The notes under the pieces: model-generated | Told to the model about the DNA's origin: nothing | Databases searched by the model: none | What the model saw: the letters and a program-made list of their open reading frames with translations, nothing else | Shown here: piece after piece, positions 44,554-46,155 of the stretch | How the letters are laid out: each line of letters opens with the position of its first letter | Numbering within the stretch: position 1 is the first letter of the stretch | Program-made: the position numbers and the translations under genes | Assembly (NCBI GenBank): GCA_017307205.1 | Contig: JAFKGN010000168.1 | Span: 1 to 46,155 of the forward strand | Length of the DNA stretch: 46,155 bases | Direction of reading: 5' to 3' | Source: Caulobacterales bacterium | GTDB taxonomy: Bacteria; Pseudomonadota; Alphaproteobacteria; Caulobacterales; Caulobacteraceae

Positions 44554-44568
44554 TGTTATGCTATAACA
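44554..44568. promoter_or_regulatory. Zur-box-type palindrome
   Basis: TGTTATGCTATAACA fits the Zur operator core TGTTAT-N3-ATAACA known from proteobacteria, with both 6-bp half-sites exact. It lies 17 bp upstream of the minus-strand membrane-protein start codon, within its likely core promoter. The plus strand also reads GCTATAAC (44560-44567), a full match to the Caulobacter -10 pattern. Confidence 0.65.
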
Positions 44569-44679
44569 ATCCAGCCCAGCCCTGGCGGAATCTGGGGATG
44601 ACGACGAACGCGAGGGCAAGCCTCGGTTTCGACTCGTCTTTTGATTCCTCTTCCCGGGCGGTTTTGGCCCCGGCCCGCG

Positions 44680-44707
44680 TTGACTTGGAGAGTTTGGGCT
44701 GTATAAG
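44680..44707 (+). promoter_or_regulatory. Promoter of rplU-rpmA
   Basis: TTGACT (44680-44685) and TATAAG (44702-44707) are separated by 16 bp, a strong housekeeping-type promoter about 75 bp before rplU. Three GANTC sites lie just upstream (44588, 44631, 44643). Confidence 0.65.
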
Positions 44708-44781
44708 ACCGGCCCTCGCCCGCGGGTCCGGCTCGCGGGCGCACTCTTTTTTGCGATTTCAGAATTCAAGGCGCGACCACG

Positions 44782-45378
44782 ATGTACGCGGTGATCAAGA
44801 CCGGCGGCAAGCAGTACCGGGTTCAACCGGGCGACCTGCTTGTGGTCGAAAAGCTGGATGGCGAACCCGGCGCGGAAGTCGCGTTCGGTGAAGTCCTTCT
44901 CCTGGGCGATGGCGCGGACGTGACCGTCGGCGCCCCGACCGTGGCCGGCGCCTCCGTGGCCGCCACCCTGGTCGAGACCCGCAAAGGCGAGAAGGTGAAG
45001 ATCTTCAAGAAGATCCGCCGTCAGGGCTACCGTCGCACCAAGGGCCACCGCCAGCTCGAGAGCGTGCTGCGCGTCACCGGCCTGACCGTCGGCGGCAAGG
45101 AAACCAAGTGGGACGGCACGGTGGACCTGACCACCAAGGCCGAACTCGACCTGCGCGCCCGTAACCTGGCGAAGCTGGTCAAGGCCGCTGACGTGACCCC
45201 GGCCGGCGTCGAAGTCGAAACCGTGGTCGCCAAGGGCAAGAAGTCGAGCCCGAAGGTCGAGGCCGTCGTCGTCGAGCACGCCGACGCCGCCCCGGTCGAA
45301 GCCGCTCCGGCCAAGAAGGCTGCGCCGAAGAAGGCCGCCGCCCCGAAGGCCAAGAAGGACACCGGCGGCGAGGCCTAA
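44782..45378 (+). CDS. rplU: Ribosomal protein L21 with lysine/alanine-rich tail
   Basis: Residues 1-105 are standard bL21 (MYAVIKTGGKQYRVQPGDLL, then KKIRRQGYRRTKGHRQ). About 93 more residues follow, first an ordinary sequence and then a Lys/Ala/Pro repeat tail (PAKKAAPKKAAAPKAKKD). Total length is 198, against 103 in E. coli. It forms the usual rplU-rpmA pair with L27, 33 bp downstream. Confidence 0.96.
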   Translation: MYAVIKTGGKQYRVQPGDLLVVEKLDGEPGAEVAFGEVLLLGDGADVTVGAPTVAGASVAATLVETRKGEKVKIFKKIRRQGYRRTKGHRQLESVLRVTGLTVGGKETKWDGTVDLTTKAELDLRARNLAKLVKAADVTPAGVEVETVVAKGKKSSPKVEAVVVEHADAAPVEAAPAKKAAPKKAAAPKAKKDTGGEA

Positions 45379-45411
45379 GGCCCCGTCCGCTAGAGAGAGT
45401 AGGAGAGCAAG

Positions 45412-45687
45412 ATGGCTCACAAGAAATCCGGTGGTTCCTCGCGCAACGGTCGTGACTCGGCTGGCCAGCGCCTGGGCGTGAAGAAGTTCGGCGGCGAAGC
45501 TGTGCTCGCCGGCAACATCCTCGTGCGTCAACGCGGCACCAAGTTCTGGCCGGGCGTGAACGTCGGCATCGGCAAGGATCACACCCTCTTCGCGCTGGAA
45601 ACCGGCTCGGTGAAGTTTGTGACCAAGAAGCTGAACCGCACCTACGTGACCGTGGTCCCGGCCGACGCGCCGATGGCCGCCGAGTAG
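45412..45687 (+). CDS. rpmA: Ribosomal protein L27
   Basis: A 91-residue bL27 near the peptidyl-transferase centre. It starts [20 protein letters not shown], without the cleavable Firmicutes-type N-terminal extension, and has [20 protein letters not shown] and the conserved [27 protein letters not shown] lies about 7 bases upstream of the ATG. It is the second gene of the rplU operon and is followed by overlapping hairpins and a terminator. Confidence 0.97.
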   Translation: MAHKKSGGSSRNGRDSAGQRLGVKKFGGEAVLAGNILVRQRGTKFWPGVNVGIGKDHTLFALETGSVKFVTKKLNRTYVTVVPADAPMAAE

Positions 45688-45733
45688 GCGATCCAGAGAA
45701 TGTTCTCCGGATCGCCCCGTTAAGGCGATCCGG
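45687..45733 (+). other. Two mutually exclusive hairpins after rpmA
   Basis: GGCGATCC (45687-45694) pairs with GGATCGCC (45709-45716), with an inner GAGAA/TTCTC stem. Alternatively CCGGATCGCC (45707-45716) pairs perfectly with GGCGATCCGG (45724-45733). The middle segment cannot be in both, so the RNA 3' end can switch between two folds before the terminator at 45749-45781. Confidence 0.5.
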
Positions 45734-45748
45734 ACAGACCATCCCAAG

Positions 45749-45781
45749 CGGGGAGTCCGGAACGCCGGGCTCCCCGTTTTT
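45749..45781 (+). terminator. Intrinsic terminator of rplU-rpmA
   Basis: CGGGGAG (45749-45755) pairs with CTCCCCG (45770-45776), with an inner CCGG/CCGG stem, followed by a run of five T. It lies about 60 bp after the rpmA stop. Confidence 0.85.
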
Positions 45782-45884
45782 CGTTGTCGAGCCCCTGTTA
45801 CAAAATCGGCCCACGAGGGCCACGATCGCGGTGCATCCCTTCCCCGCTGGGAGGCCCGGTCGGAAGAACAGAGGGAGGCGGACC

Positions 45885-46155
45885 ATGTGCTCGATCGAGG
45901 CGCGGCCCACCATTGAAACCCGTCGGCTGAAGCTGCGGCCCCTGGCCAAGGGCGATATCGGCCGTATCGCCAGCTACGCCAGCGACTATGACGTCGCGCG
46001 CATGACCACGCGCCTCCCGCATCCCTATGCGATGGGCGACGCCGAGGCCTTCGTGCAGCGCACCGAACAGCAGAACCCCGAGACCGACGCCACCTTCGGC
46101 GTCGAGCTGGAGGGCGAAGGCCTGATCGGGGTCACCGGCTTCTTCACGGCGCCGG
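45885..46155 (+). CDS. GNAT-family N-acetyltransferase (5' part)
   Basis: The first 90 codons of a gene that runs off the right edge. The start IETRRLKLRPLAKGDIGRIA is typical of RimJ/RimL-like GNAT acetyltransferases, followed by DVARMTTRLPHPYAMGDAEA and the strand GVELEGEGLIGVTGFF. The acetyl-CoA binding motif is beyond the window. GAGGGAGG lies about 6 bases before the ATG, so the start is firm. The substrate is unknown. Confidence 0.85.
   Translation, partial: MCSIEARPTIETRRLKLRPLAKGDIGRIASYASDYDVARMTTRLPHPYAMGDAEAFVQRTEQQNPETDATFGVELEGEGLIGVTGFFTAP

Noticed and set aside
44554..44568. Same operator as the ArsR site at 21020-21039
   Set aside because: The half-sites look alike (TGTTAT/ATAACA) but the spacing is 3 versus 6 bp, so different proteins are likely.

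Overview
The window is a high-GC (roughly two-thirds G+C by eye), gene-dense piece of alphaproteobacterial chromosome, most likely from the Caulobacterales (Caulobacter or Phenylobacterium type). The clearest lineage markers are a DivL-like kinase with tyrosine in place of the phospho-acceptor histidine, a large (1623-residue) NAD-glutamate dehydrogenase of the GdhZ type, an OxyR-AhpC/AhpD locus, ribosomal proteins S16 and L21 with long charged tails, and promoter -10 sequences that fit the Caulobacter housekeeping pattern GCTANAWC. I see no prophage, insertion sequence, CRISPR array, rRNA or tRNA. It reads as core chromosome with some accessory two- or three-gene modules.

Layout. 1-990: start of cysN and all of cysD (sulfate activation, minus strand). 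1197-6010: an MHYT-GGDEF-EAL cyclic-di-GMP protein and a hybrid histidine kinase. 6007-10514: a CocE/NonD-type hydrolase, a HerA-like DUF853 ATPase and an AI-2E-family membrane protein. 10515-19189: a C-rich hairpin-filled spacer, then gdhZ and sdhCDAB, so glutamate entry into the TCA cycle lies next to succinate oxidation. 19285-23072: an exported aldose-epimerase-like protein, an AHSA1/ArsR/lipoprotein cluster, a small hypothetical gene and a WYL regulator. 23123-26186: a ferredoxin reductase and [2Fe-2S] ferredoxin pair and an exported NHL beta-propeller protein. 26228-29094: divL and a zincin-like protein that lacks its catalytic glutamate. 29091-31309: oxyR diverging from ahpC-ahpD across an OxyR-type operator. 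31317-36000: an exported SRPBCC protein, an aminotransferase, murI, a TraB/GumN protein and a GT14-like glycosyltransferase.

36000-38940 holds ffh-rpsP-rimM, without trmD and rplS following. Next come a very small membrane ORF, a minus-strand WD40-mtgA-tesB run, and a lone exbD with a strong terminator. Then a membrane protein and a His-rich COG0523/CobW GTPase lie behind a palindrome of Zur-box type (42779-44568). The window ends with rplU-rpmA and the start of a GNAT acetyltransferase.

Points most worth attention are: a probable zinc-starvation operon under a Zur-like box; a rimM whose conserved N-terminus has no ATG/GTG/TTG start codon; a zincin with HAxxH instead of HExxH; an operator that runs into the arsR start codon; six convergent gene pairs whose stop codons share a 4-bp CTAG or TTAA palindrome; and a C-rich, multi-hairpin spacer upstream of gdhZ that could encode a small RNA.
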